Source: Oscillospiraceae bacterium | GTDB lineage: Bacteria; Bacillota; Clostridia; Oscillospirales; Ruminococcaceae | NCBI GenBank assembly: GCA_017481565.1 | Contig: JAFUOZ010000053.1 | Location: 1 to 43,030, forward strand | Reading direction: 5' to 3' | Length of the DNA stretch: 43,030 nt | In this document: piece after piece, positions 7,128 to 14,439 of the stretch | How the letters are laid out: each line of letters begins with the position of its first letter | Numbering within the stretch: the first letter of the stretch is position 1 | The notes under the pieces: model-generated | What the model saw: only the letters and a program-made list of their open reading frames with translations | Database searches by the model: none | What the model was told of the DNA's origin: nothing | Position numbers and translations under genes: made by a program

Positions 7128-7772
7128 TCATATAAAAACATTCTCCTGATTATTTACCTCATGAGAATATCCTGTTTTAAGCTCGGTGCTGAAAATGCTT
7201 TCAAGGATATCGGGATTATCATAGATATTACCAAGCGTCTGAACCGCAAATCCCTCGGCAGGCAGCAGATTTTCACCGAAGAACTGATAAAGGGGAGTAC
7301 AGCACATTGTTCCGTCAACATAGTTCATGTACTGAATACAGGGCATATCTCCGTAATAGAAAACATATCCGCTGTAGGTTGCGGTAATATGCGAGCCTGA
7401 GGGGGGAGTTTCGTAAATTCCCTCGTCCTTTTCTTCCTTTGCACCGCTTAACTGTCTTATGATATCATCTGCGGACATAAAGCCGCCTGCAAGCTTTTCA
7501 AAGCCTGTTATCTTTATGATATCGCCCTCGTAGATATCGGCTGCTTTTCCGTTTTTATAATATGTATTGAGATAGAGTGCATCGGTAAGGATATTGCGGA
7601 AGAAATAACCCTCTCCGTCGGTATTTTTTTCAAGTATATAATAATTCCGTGTTCCGTCGAAGAAAAGCGGACCGTCAGTCCAAGGCTTTCCCGGAATTAC
7701 ATTTTTATAGTTTATGCGTGCTTTGAAGGTGTTGTATGGATATACTAATCTGAGACGATATGTTTCGGTCAT
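7128..7772 (-). CDS. Hypothetical protein with a YopX-like motif
   Basis: 214 residues, soluble, no signal peptide. The segment LNTYYKNGKAADIYEGDIIKITGF (about 68-91) resembles the barrel domain of YopX-type phage proteins, whose hallmark is a KNG-x-x-IYEGD(I/V)I/V stretch. The rest (tyrosine-rich, TYSGYVFYYGDMPCIQYM) is not recognised. ATG 7772 has a strong GGGGGAGGTGA site. No promoter was identified in the AT-rich 80 bp upstream. YopX genes usually sit in prophages, but no other phage gene is nearby, so it may be a relic or a domesticated copy. Confidence 0.75.
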   Translation of the reverse strand: MTETYRLRLVYPYNTFKARINYKNVIPGKPWTDGPLFFDGTRNYYILEKNTDGEGYFFRNILTDALYLNTYYKNGKAADIYEGDIIKITGFEKLAGGFMSADDIIRQLSGAKEEKDEGIYETPPSGSHITATYSGYVFYYGDMPCIQYMNYVDGTMCCTPLYQFFGENLLPAEGFAVQTLGNIYDNPDILESIFSTELKTGYSHEVNNQENVFI

Positions 7773-7853
7773 TGACGGTCACCTCCCCCATAATTTTCAC
7801 ATTATATTTTATCATATTTATACCGTTTTGTCAATAAGCAAATGATTTTTTTG

Positions 7854-9593
7854 TCAGAACAGACCTCGGAAAAATTTTATCTGATCCTCATCGCCGCTTT
7901 TCAGTGCATATTCAAGACCTTTTTTACGATGAACGGTAACATATTCCATATACATTTTCCTGTGCTTTGCGGAAAGCCTGAAACCGCCTGTTATGCGGCA
8001 ATATGCCGCTTCAAGCTTTGTACGCATTGAAAGGGGAGAGGATAATATTTCTTCGTCGTATGCATATATATCAAAGCCTGTAGGTGAAAGCACACGGCTG
8101 TACATATCCGAAACAGCTTCATGAGTACTGCTTTCATATCTGTAGACAGGAAATCTGAATAAAAATCCCGAATAACGTCCGCTTCCTATTTCTATAAAAA
8201 TATCAAATCCTTCTTTAAGAACGGATTTTTCCAAAGGCGTGAATTTATCGCATACTATATGGCACGTAGGATTTTTTATGATCAGCCTTTTTGCAAACAG
8301 ATAGTGAAGCTGGTCAATTTCTGAAACGGAACCGGGTATAATAACAGTTTTTAGAGGTTTCACTGTTTTATATCCGCCTGCATAAATATATCTGATACCC
8401 TCGGGTATTTCCCATGTATCCTTATCACAGGGCGGCTTCGGAAATAACAGATGATCTGCAATAACAACACCGTTTTCGGTCATATAAGCGGTATTCACAG
8501 GGGTATTCATAAAGGGGTCACCTCTTAAAAAAATATCCCTGTTTAATTTTATACAGGAAGCCGCCAGCGAAGAACAGCAGTAAAAGGCTTTATCGGCTAT
8601 ATATGTAACATTGTCAAGGTTGATATGTTCAAGTGAACGGCAGTATTCAAAGGCGTTTTTCCTTATATACTTTACCGATGAGGGAAGTATCACTTTTTTC
8701 AGATTATTACAGCGTGCAAAAGCCTCCTCGGAGATGATCTTTGCACCGTCGGGAATTGTAACGGTATGAGAATTACCGTTATATCTCTGAACGGTATCAC
8801 CCACTATAAGAAGCTCATGTGAACGCTCAAAGGGCGTATTCTGAAAAACAGCAGATCCGCAGTAATTTATCCTTTCCCATGAAGCGTTTTTCAGTGATAT
8901 ACAGCCGAAAAAAGCACGGTCGCAAATACTGCATTCATTGAAGAACACATTCTTCAATGCGGTACAATGGGAGAATGCCACAGACCCTACAGATACATAG
9001 CTGCCGAAATGAAGCTCTTTCAGCTTTTCCTGTCCGCCGAATGCATTGTCCATAATTGTCAGATAGCTGTTTTCACAGAAATGCACAGCATTGAAAAGTA
9101 TTTGACAGTTTGTTTTTGCATATCTGTTCCTGCTTGTATAGAATGCTTTTGTGCTTGTATAGAATGCTTTTGTGCCGATAAATTTAACGGTTTCGGGGAT
9201 AAAAAGCTCTGTTTCGGAAATACCCTCCGAGGCTATTGTTTTACATTCATCAGCTATTACCGTTACGGGATATCCGTCAATATAAGAGGGAATGACCGTT
9301 TTATCGCTTTTGATATGTATACTTGTGATGATAACGGCTTTTCGTGTATGTTCGCTGCGAGTTTTTATAAATCTGAACTGAAAGCCTGCCCTCTGAGCTT
9401 CGGAGAAAGTCATTTTCAATTCGGGAAAGTCGCTGTGGCTGTTTTCGCATACGGTTTCCTTTGTACCGTTATCTGAGATATTTTCTTCTTTGGGTATTAT
9501 TTTATCAGATGATACCTTTGATACAGACGGAACAGCCTTTTTTCCCAATAGATTATCCGATAAATTCTTTACGAACCGTGATAAAAAATCCAT
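7854..9593 (-). CDS. Cytoplasmic BspA-type leucine-rich repeat protein
   Basis: 579 residues from ATG 9593. The in-frame GTG at 9602 overlaps the GAGGTG ribosome site and is less likely. The middle (about 100-420) is built of BspA/LRR_5 repeats of the form (V/I)TI-P-x-(S/G)-V-K-x-I-x-x-x-AF-x-x-C-x-x-L-x-x-(V/I). These form solenoids that bind proteins. No signal peptide or anchor is seen, unlike secreted relatives, so it should act in the cytoplasm. The C-terminal 110 residues form a separate, unrecognised domain. It starts 10 nt after the SDR stop, with its ribosome site overlapping that stop, so the two are translated as a pair. Confidence 0.88.
   Translation of the reverse strand: MDFLSRFVKNLSDNLLGKKAVPSVSKVSSDKIIPKEENISDNGTKETVCENSHSDFPELKMTFSEAQRAGFQFRFIKTRSEHTRKAVIITSIHIKSDKTVIPSYIDGYPVTVIADECKTIASEGISETELFIPETVKFIGTKAFYTSTKAFYTSRNRYAKTNCQILFNAVHFCENSYLTIMDNAFGGQEKLKELHFGSYVSVGSVAFSHCTALKNVFFNECSICDRAFFGCISLKNASWERINYCGSAVFQNTPFERSHELLIVGDTVQRYNGNSHTVTIPDGAKIISEEAFARCNNLKKVILPSSVKYIRKNAFEYCRSLEHINLDNVTYIADKAFYCCSSLAASCIKLNRDIFLRGDPFMNTPVNTAYMTENGVVIADHLLFPKPPCDKDTWEIPEGIRYIYAGGYKTVKPLKTVIIPGSVSEIDQLHYLFAKRLIIKNPTCHIVCDKFTPLEKSVLKEGFDIFIEIGSGRYSGFLFRFPVYRYESSTHEAVSDMYSRVLSPTGFDIYAYDEEILSSPLSMRTKLEAAYCRITGGFRLSAKHRKMYMEYVTVHRKKGLEYALKSGDEDQIKFFRGLF
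9132..9173. repeat. Exact 21-bp tandem duplication inside the LRR gene
   Basis: Two identical 21-bp units (9132-9152 and 9153-9173) encode a duplicated TKAFYTS heptapeptide in one LRR. The frame is preserved. Perfect identity suggests a recent slippage event. Confidence 0.9.
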
Positions 9594-9603
9594 GTTATTC
9601 ACC

Positions 9604-10647
9604 TCAGTATTCCATTATTTTATAGTCCTTATATAAAGCGCCTGCGTCCTTTGGCTTGGTTTTATCGTGAAGATGCTCATATATGGGAAAGCATATCCGT
9701 GCCGCACCGTCATCAAAATCAAGGTAGGGGGAAAAGGCTTTCGATACCTGATAATTGACGGGAAACTGATTTGATATCCAACCCGGGTCAACGCTGTAGA
9801 TAAAAATACGGTCGGCGGCATATTCGGAGGCAAGGGAATGGGTCATCATATTAAGAGAAGCCTTTGCCATATTTGTATGTACATGACGTGCAAGCTTGGT
9901 CTTGTGATTGAAACGTCCCTCCACCGATGAAACATTGATTATGAATTTATTCGGCTTGCCGCTTTTCTTCATATGCGCCTTAAGCTGTCCCGTAAGCAGA
10001 AAGGGAGCGGTAACATTTATAAGCTGTACCTCAAGCATTTCAGCAGGGGATATTTCATCAGCCTTTGATACCCATGAATTATGGTCGGGAGTTTCATAAG
10101 CTGTCAGGTCGGCGGTATCGGTCATAGGAAACAGCTGAAAGCCTCCGCTTTCCGTTTCACTTATGACTATCGGTGAATAATCTCCGTATTCAAGACGGAG
10201 CTTTTCCTCTTCGGCGGTAAGCTCGTTATAGTATGAGGGAGCTTTTCTTATAGTCTGTGCGGCGTTGTTTATCAGAATATCAAGACCGTCGGGAAAGGTA
10301 TTTTTTACATAATCCAGAAGAATATTGATACAGTCTATCCGCTTAAGGTCAAAGCCGCATATAAAGAGCCTGTCCCTGAAATCATTGAAATCGGGTTCGG
10401 CTGAATATCTTCTGAGAGCGTCATAGGGAAAGCGTGTTACGGCAATAACGGAAGCACCGTCACGGAGAAGTCTTAAGCATATTCCGTAGCCTATATTGAT
10501 ACGTCCGCCTGTTACCAGTGCGGTATAGCCTGTCATATCCTCATGGCGCATACGGTGTACCCTGTTCATTTCGGTGCAGTCGGGGCATATTCCGTAATGC
10601 TCGATTATACGTCTTTTACATATCAGACATTGTCTCAATAGGGTCAC
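9604..10647 (-). CDS. SDR-family protein with N-terminal zinc ribbon and altered active site
   Basis: 347 residues. Residues 7-24 carry C-x2-C...C-x2-C (Cys7, 10, 21, 24), a likely zinc ribbon. A classical short-chain dehydrogenase Rossmann domain follows: TGGRINIGYGI cofactor loop (about 46-56), DILINNAAQ, and INVSSVEG with the usual serine. In the catalytic YxxxK position the sequence reads TNMAK, so the tyrosine is replaced by threonine while the lysine is kept. An insert (about 135-190) interrupts the core. It may bind NAD(P) without classical chemistry. The start is GTG 10647, but TTG 10638 has better spacing to AAGGA. It is the first gene of a two-gene unit with the LRR gene. Confidence 0.85.
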   Translation of the reverse strand: MTLLRQCLICKRRIIEHYGICPDCTEMNRVHRMRHEDMTGYTALVTGGRINIGYGICLRLLRDGASVIAVTRFPYDALRRYSAEPDFNDFRDRLFICGFDLKRIDCINILLDYVKNTFPDGLDILINNAAQTIRKAPSYYNELTAEEEKLRLEYGDYSPIVISETESGGFQLFPMTDTADLTAYETPDHNSWVSKADEISPAEMLEVQLINVTAPFLLTGQLKAHMKKSGKPNKFIINVSSVEGRFNHKTKLARHVHTNMAKASLNMMTHSLASEYAADRIFIYSVDPGWISNQFPVNYQVSKAFSPYLDFDDGAARICFPIYEHLHDKTKPKDAGALYKDYKIMEY

Positions 10648-10676
10648 TTCCTTTTATTTGTGAATAGGTCACCATA

Positions 10677-10705
10677 ATTATACCACTATATACAACAAAC
10701 GTCAA
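10677..10705 (-). promoter_or_regulatory. Promoter of the SDR-LRR unit
   Basis: Minus-strand TTGACG (10700-10705) and TATAAT (10677-10682), 17-bp spacer. Its -35 is one half of a perfect dyad shared with the divergent promoter (GTCAAG-GA-CTTGAC, 10701-10714). Confidence 0.85.
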
Positions 10706-10709
10706 GGAC

Positions 10710-10738
10710 TTGACAATTTGTAAAAATAATGCTATAAT
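10710..10738 (+). promoter_or_regulatory. Promoter of the tRNA-like RNA and downstream gene
   Basis: TTGACA (10710-10715) and TATAAT (10733-10738), both perfect with a 17-bp spacer. The start is expected near 10745. Only 4 bp separate its -35 from that of the divergent promoter. Confidence 0.9.
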
Positions 10739-10744
10739 ACATTT

Positions 10745-10926
10745 GCCTATCTCGTGCGAAAGCAGAGCCGCATCCCCACGTGTGTGTGAGAACCTGATTC
10801 TCGGGCAGACTGTGTTAGTTTAACAGTAAAACCCCCCTCCTGCCAAGAGGAAAATATGGCGGTGCAACTCCGTCACACAGTCGTTATAAGGATATTTCCC
10901 CGTAATAAGCTTACGGGGGATTTTTA
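10745..10926 (+). ncRNA. Structured RNA containing a complete tRNA-like cloverleaf
   Basis: A roughly 180-nt transcription unit with its own promoter and terminator and no ORF. Leader hairpins: CTC(G)TGC-GAAA-GCAGAG (10751-10767) and GAGAA/TTCTC (10788-10802). Cloverleaf 10808-10882: an 8-bp perfect acceptor (10808-10815 with 10875-10882), D stem GTTT/AAAC (10818-10821, 10829-10832), anticodon stem CCTC/GAGG with 7-nt loop CTGCCAA (10840-10846, GCC in the glycine anticodon position), and T stem 10858-10862/10870-10874 with loop TGCAACT. No CCA is encoded. The T loop lacks TTC and the D loop has AG instead of GG. Competing pairs exist: GGCAG 10804-10808 with anticodon-loop CTGCC, and TGTGTGA 10783-10789 with TCACACA 10873-10879. 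It could be a regulatory tRNA mimic, an unusual tRNA or a decayed tRNA. The fold is seen, the role is not known. Confidence 0.7.
10898..10925 (+). terminator. Terminator or attenuator after the tRNA-like RNA
   Basis: CCCCGTAA (10898-10905) and TTACGGGG (10911-10918), an 8-bp perfect stem with a 5-nt loop, followed by five T (10921-10925). It lies 24 nt before the next start codon, so read-through would control the downstream gene. The C-run at 10832-10837 and ATCCCC at 10772-10777 could pair with the 3' arm as antiterminators (inference). Confidence 0.82.
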
Positions 10927-10949
10927 TATACTGTAAAGGAAGTGAAAAT

Positions 10950-12530
10950 ATGCTGTTATTTATCGACAGTCAGATAAAGGAATTTCTGAACGGCTATGAT
11001 GATTTTCTGCTTTGTGCCGTAAATAAGCTGCCGCAATATGCCTACGATAAAAAGGTGATATCTGCTGTTGCGTCACGTATAGGAAAGATGCTTTGCGAAA
11101 TTGAAAATAATTATATAACTCCCGAAAGAATAATCGGTGAACTGCGTCGGATATATGACAGAGCCGCCTTTCCCTCGGACAGCGGTGCGCTTGCGGATTT
11201 TAAGCCTGAACGTCTTGAAAAAAGCTGTGATGATACCGATGATTATATGAAGCTTCTTATAGCCATATCATGTCACCCGAACGGTTTCTGCCGTGAAAAC
11301 AGCATAAAGGCGCTTGCCTGTTATCCCGAAGCACTGCCCTATATCATACTGAGAATGAATGATTGGGTAGCTCAGGTAAGAGCATCGGCGGAGAGAACGG
11401 CACTTGCGGCGGCTGAAAAATGCAGCTTATCAGCTGCGGTGATATCCTATGATGTTCTGAAAAGCTTCGGAGATAAGCTGCGGTATTCTGCGGAGATATA
11501 TAACATACTGTGCGGTATTCTTGAAAAGCGTATAAAGGCTGAAATTGACGAGAAGTTTATCTGTTATATGACCGGCAGGATCTATGCAAAAAAGCATTAT
11601 ACTGATGATAATATATATCAGCGGAGAATTTATTCCGTACTTATTGATAATAAGCTTATAGACAGGTATCTGACGGAAGAATATCTTCACCATGCCGATA
11701 AACATATAGTGCATAAGCATTTTATTTTTATAAAGGCACTGAAAGCTTATGAATATTCAAGAGAGGAGCTTATCCGTCTTACCGACAGCAATAATGTGTC
11801 ATGTACTTCAATAAGGCTGTGCGCTGTAAGAAAGCTTGTAGGCGGCGGTTTATGGACGGGAGCGGAGCGGCTTCTTACCGATAAAAGTAAGGCTGTCCGT
11901 GATGAAATGATAGCCGCCTTTGAAAAATATTCCGATATGGATATAAGAGGATATCTGACAGAAAAAATCCCCTTGCCCGAAGCTGTATCAGCTCTTGCAA
12001 GAGTATATAAAAAGGGTGATGAGGAGCTTATTCTGCCTCTTACAGAGCATGAAAATCCGAAAACGGCAGCTGCCGCAATACAGTTTTTGTGCGTTACCTG
12101 CGGAAATAAATATGAAGAGCTTTATTACAGTAAAATGTTCTGTAATAAGAAAAAAGCGGCATGGGCGGCGTATAAAGCAATGCGGCATATAGGAGCTTCC
12201 ATTCACCCCGATGAGCTTTATAAGGAAATTTTAAATGCAGATGATGATCTGTTGAAGGGTTGGCTTACCGACCTTATGTGCAGGCAGAATATATATTCAT
12301 GGGAGCGTATCCCATATCTTTTAAGGCTTTGCAGATATCATGAAAAGAATATGAATTATTATGAAAAAAGCATTGCCGAAAAGGTGCGCTTTACGGTTGA
12401 AAACGAACAGCTATATCTGAGGATATCCGCCGAAACGGCAAAGGCTGTATATGCGGCTATCGAAGAATGTGACCCGCCCCATAATGTTGCATGGGCGTTA
12501 AAGCAGAGAATTGCGGCGTATATTAAGTAA
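10950..12530 (+). CDS. Large alpha-helical (HEAT-like) repeat protein of unknown function
   Basis: 526 residues, soluble and almost entirely helical. Paired helices such as NSIKALACYPEALPYIILRM, QVRASAERTALAAAEK and AVRDEMIAAFEKYSDM recur with about 35-45 residue spacing. This is the pattern of HEAT/armadillo-type solenoids that bind proteins or nucleic acids. No catalytic motif is seen. ATG 10950 has AAAGGA 9 nt upstream. It lies directly behind the terminator of the tRNA-like RNA with no promoter of its own, so expression would require read-through of the RNA unit. It is divergent from the SDR-LRR pair and ends in a strong terminator. The link to the tRNA-like RNA is inferred from position. 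Confidence 0.85.
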   Translation: MLLFIDSQIKEFLNGYDDFLLCAVNKLPQYAYDKKVISAVASRIGKMLCEIENNYITPERIIGELRRIYDRAAFPSDSGALADFKPERLEKSCDDTDDYMKLLIAISCHPNGFCRENSIKALACYPEALPYIILRMNDWVAQVRASAERTALAAAEKCSLSAAVISYDVLKSFGDKLRYSAEIYNILCGILEKRIKAEIDEKFICYMTGRIYAKKHYTDDNIYQRRIYSVLIDNKLIDRYLTEEYLHHADKHIVHKHFIFIKALKAYEYSREELIRLTDSNNVSCTSIRLCAVRKLVGGGLWTGAERLLTDKSKAVRDEMIAAFEKYSDMDIRGYLTEKIPLPEAVSALARVYKKGDEELILPLTEHENPKTAAAAIQFLCVTCGNKYEELYYSKMFCNKKKAAWAAYKAMRHIGASIHPDELYKEILNADDDLLKGWLTDLMCRQNIYSWERIPYLLRLCRYHEKNMNYYEKSIAEKVRFTVENEQLYLRISAETAKAVYAAIEECDPPHNVAWALKQRIAAYIK

Positions 12531-12537
12531 AAACAAG

Positions 12538-12573
12538 CGTGTTCATATTACGGTAATATGAACACGTTTTTTA
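12538..12573. terminator. Bidirectional terminator
   Basis: 13-bp perfect stem (12538-12550 with 12554-12566) closed by CGG, followed by six T on the plus strand. An A-rich stretch (12529-12534) gives a T-run on the minus strand, so it can serve both convergent genes. Confidence 0.9.
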
Positions 12574-12600
12574 TTGCTTATCTGTTATCAGCCACAGTCA

Positions 12601-13176
12601 TTATTTACTTTTTTTCTTTCCGTACATAAGTATATGACTGAGATCTATATCACGGAGAGTAAGCTCATAGGTGAGCACTATAACGGCAGGCTGAATAAGT
12701 ACGATTATCAGCAAGCCGAACATTCCGCCCCAGCTTAAATATTCCATTGTGCGTCCGTCGGTAACGGCAGACACCCAGGGGAGAGTATGTATATTTGTAA
12801 GGATATAATAATTGAAGGCATATTCTCCGAAATGAGTTCCGCTGAAAAGACCCAGCTTTGCAATGAAAAGTATTATATAGCATACATAGCTGTACATGGG
12901 AACAAGCAGTGCAAGCTTTAAGGACATACGGCTGTCCTTTTTCATATTGTGATATCTGATAAGGTCACGGTCAAGCTTTGCCGCATTGTATGCATAATTG
13001 AAATGCAGACCGTTTATGATAAACAGTGCAGCCGCTCCCACAAGAAGTCTGAGCAGAAGTATTTTCGGCATCTGTGTTATCATGACGGTGCAGAACCATG
13101 TATTCATGATAAAGCCTACGATAAAATATCCCCAGCCTTTGAACAGTCGTTTGATAAAGGGTTCCTTTTTTTTCAT
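12601..13176 (-). CDS. Membrane protein of unknown function
   Basis: 191 residues with four or five hydrophobic helices (about 14-34, 40-58, 87-110, 150-172) and a charged C-terminus (YGKKKSK). It begins MKKKEPFIKRLFKGWGYFIVGF. ATG 13176 has AAAGGA upstream and a plausible promoter at 13219-13247. No motif identifies a family. It stands alone between terminators, convergent with the helical-repeat gene. Confidence 0.82.
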   Translation of the reverse strand: MKKKEPFIKRLFKGWGYFIVGFIMNTWFCTVMITQMPKILLLRLLVGAAALFIINGLHFNYAYNAAKLDRDLIRYHNMKKDSRMSLKLALLVPMYSYVCYIILFIAKLGLFSGTHFGEYAFNYYILTNIHTLPWVSAVTDGRTMEYLSWGGMFGLLIIVLIQPAVIVLTYELTLRDIDLSHILMYGKKKSK

Positions 13177-13218
13177 AATTAAATTTTTCCTTTCAAGGCA
13201 GATTTACCCCAATGAAAA

Positions 13219-13247
13219 AGTATATCATACTTTATGTTATTTTTCAA
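13219..13247 (-). promoter_or_regulatory. Promoter of the 12601-13176 membrane protein
   Basis: Minus-strand TTGAAA (13242-13247) and TATACT (13219-13224), 17-bp spacer. A TTGTCT/AGACAA inverted repeat (13266-13283) lies just beyond it, towards the divergent gene at 13334. Confidence 0.68.
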
Positions 13248-13333
13248 GGTATTTTCCTTTAATAATTGTCTGCTCTGAGACAATAATAAATGTGAAGATG
13301 TATTTTCTTCAAATCTATATCAGGAGAATAAAG

Positions 13334-13759
13334 ATGAGTACAGAAAATTTACAGAATGAAATGTACCGCACCGCTGCAATGGGTACAAGCTCTATAAAGC
13401 AGGTGCTTCCAAGTGTTCACGACAGCACCATGCGCAAGGAGCTTGCAAAGCAGATGTGCAATTATCATAATGAGTCAAATGCGGTAGTTTCAGAGATGAG
13501 ACAGTCCCATGTTCAGCCTAAGAATCTTCCCATGTCGGCAAGAATGATGACCAAGGCGGGAATTGCTCTTAATCTTGCAAAGGACAGCAGCACACAGCAT
13601 ATTGCCGAAATGATGATACAGGGTACAAATATGGGTATCATCAATCTTAACAAGGCGATAAACTCCGCAAAGACTGCACCGAAAAATACTCTCAAGCAGG
13701 CTGAGGAGATGCTTTCAAGGGAACAGCGTTATATCGACAGCCTGAAAAAATATCTGTAA
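13334..13759 (+). CDS. Small helical protein, possibly ferritin-like or coat-F-like
   Basis: 141 residues from ATG 13334, chosen because AGGAGAAT lies upstream. The open frame extends much further 5' but only across the divergent gene. The protein is all-helical with amphipathic segments (MRKELAKQMCNYHNESNAVVSEM and HIAEMMIQGTNMGIINLNKAINS), a pattern reminiscent of four-helix spore-coat F or ferritin-like proteins. No clear metal-ligand set is visible, so the fold assignment is weak. Its stop TAA overlaps the start of the next small gene (TAATG), pointing to coupled translation. Confidence 0.82.
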   Translation: MSTENLQNEMYRTAAMGTSSIKQVLPSVHDSTMRKELAKQMCNYHNESNAVVSEMRQSHVQPKNLPMSARMMTKAGIALNLAKDSSTQHIAEMMIQGTNMGIINLNKAINSAKTAPKNTLKQAEEMLSREQRYIDSLKKYL

Positions 13760-13935
13760 TGCCTATGAAAAAAGCAGATAAGGATAAGTCCTGTCTTTAT
13801 ATGAACAGGATAACGGGTATGTACTGCACCAATACTGTGACAGATAATAAGACGCTTAAGGACGGCTCGGTGGTAAACCGCCGTGATGACAATGCAGACG
13901 CTGCAAGAAGAACCTCGGAAGAGATACGCTTATAA
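13759..13935 (+). CDS. Small coupled protein of 58 residues
   Basis: Begins MPMKKADKDKSC and ends SEEIRL. The start ATG 13759 shares its A with the preceding stop (TAATG). ATG 13765 is an in-frame alternative, and neither has a strong ribosome site of its own, which fits translation by coupling. The protein is basic at the start, with two cysteines (about 12 and 23) and an acidic/basic tail, and has no membrane segment. Too short for most gene finders. No family is recognised. Codon use matches its neighbour. Confidence 0.65.
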   Translation: MPMKKADKDKSCLYMNRITGMYCTNTVTDNKTLKDGSVVNRRDDNADAARRTSEEIRL

Positions 13936-13972
13936 AAATAAAAAAGGCGCTGTGCTTTATAAGCACGGCGTC
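13936..13972 (-). terminator. Terminator of rpmB
   Basis: A 10-bp stem with two G-T pairs (13946-13955 with 13963-13972). On the minus strand it is followed by TTTTTTATTTTT. It may also stop the plus-strand small-gene pair, although the plus-strand T-run is poor. Confidence 0.8.
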
Positions 13973-14009
13973 TCTCTTATTGTACGTACAATTCGGTTTT
14001 ATCTGTTAA

Positions 14010-14198
14010 TCAGACAGCTCTTGTAACCTTACCTGAGCGGAGACATCTTGTGCAAACATAGATGTGCTTAGGAGTTCCGTTTACAATAGCCTTTACACGC
14101 TTAACATTGGGCTTCCATGTTCTGTTGGAACGATGATGTGAATGAGAAACCCTGATACCGAAAGTAACACCCTTTCCGCAAACTTCGCACTTTGCCAT
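14010..14198 (-). CDS. rpmB: 50S ribosomal protein L28, zinc-binding type
   Basis: 62 residues from ATG 14198, just downstream of AGGAGGTG. The frame continues a few codons upstream without a ribosome site. MAKCEVCGKGVTFGIRVSHS is the typical L28 start. CxxC pairs at residues 4-7 and about 48-51 (CTRC) form the zinc site of the C+ paralogue type. It is a stand-alone gene with its own promoter and terminator, divergent from the M50 protease operon. Confidence 0.97.
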   Translation of the reverse strand: MAKCEVCGKGVTFGIRVSHSHHRSNRTWKPNVKRVKAIVNGTPKHIYVCTRCLRSGKVTRAV

Positions 14199-14234
14199 GG
14201 TGTGCACCTCCTTCTGTATAAACATAACGATAAT

Positions 14235-14263
14235 ATAATATCACGTTCTTTCGAAAAAATCAA
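14235..14263 (-). promoter_or_regulatory. Promoter of rpmB
   Basis: Minus-strand TTGATT (14258-14263) and TATTAT (14235-14240) with a 17-bp spacer, about 35 bp before the start codon. Confidence 0.7.
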
Positions 14264-14336
14264 GGGGTTTGAGAAAAAATATTTAAAATATTCACAAATT
14301 GTTTGAGAATAGGGTAAAAAAACTGTATTTTGCCTA

Positions 14337-14365
14337 TTGAATTTGGTAAAAATATATAGTATAAT
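14337..14365 (+). promoter_or_regulatory. Promoter of the M50 protease-scpA-scpB operon
   Basis: TTGAAT (14337-14342) and a perfect TATAAT (14360-14365), 17-bp spacer. Confidence 0.78.
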
Positions 14366-14439
14366 AATCTTATATTGTGAAAACAGGAAAAAATAAGGCG
14401 TTTTTACGCTGTCTTACTTGATTTATGAGGTTATGAAAA

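Noticed and set aside
10808..10882. Ordinary functional tRNA-Gly(GCC)
   Set aside because: The cloverleaf folds, but the acceptor has 8 bp, the T loop lacks TTC, the D loop lacks GG, the discriminator is not T, and it is embedded in a longer promoter-to-terminator RNA. Kept as a tRNA-like RNA.
10745..10926. T-box, cobalamin or SAM riboswitch
   Set aside because: No T-box UGGNACC sequence, no B12-box and no SAM-type core can be found. The downstream gene is not a metabolic gene.
12998..13333. 5' extension of the 13334 gene
   Set aside because: The frame is open but runs antisense to the divergent membrane protein and its promoter. ATG 13334 has a good AGGAG site.
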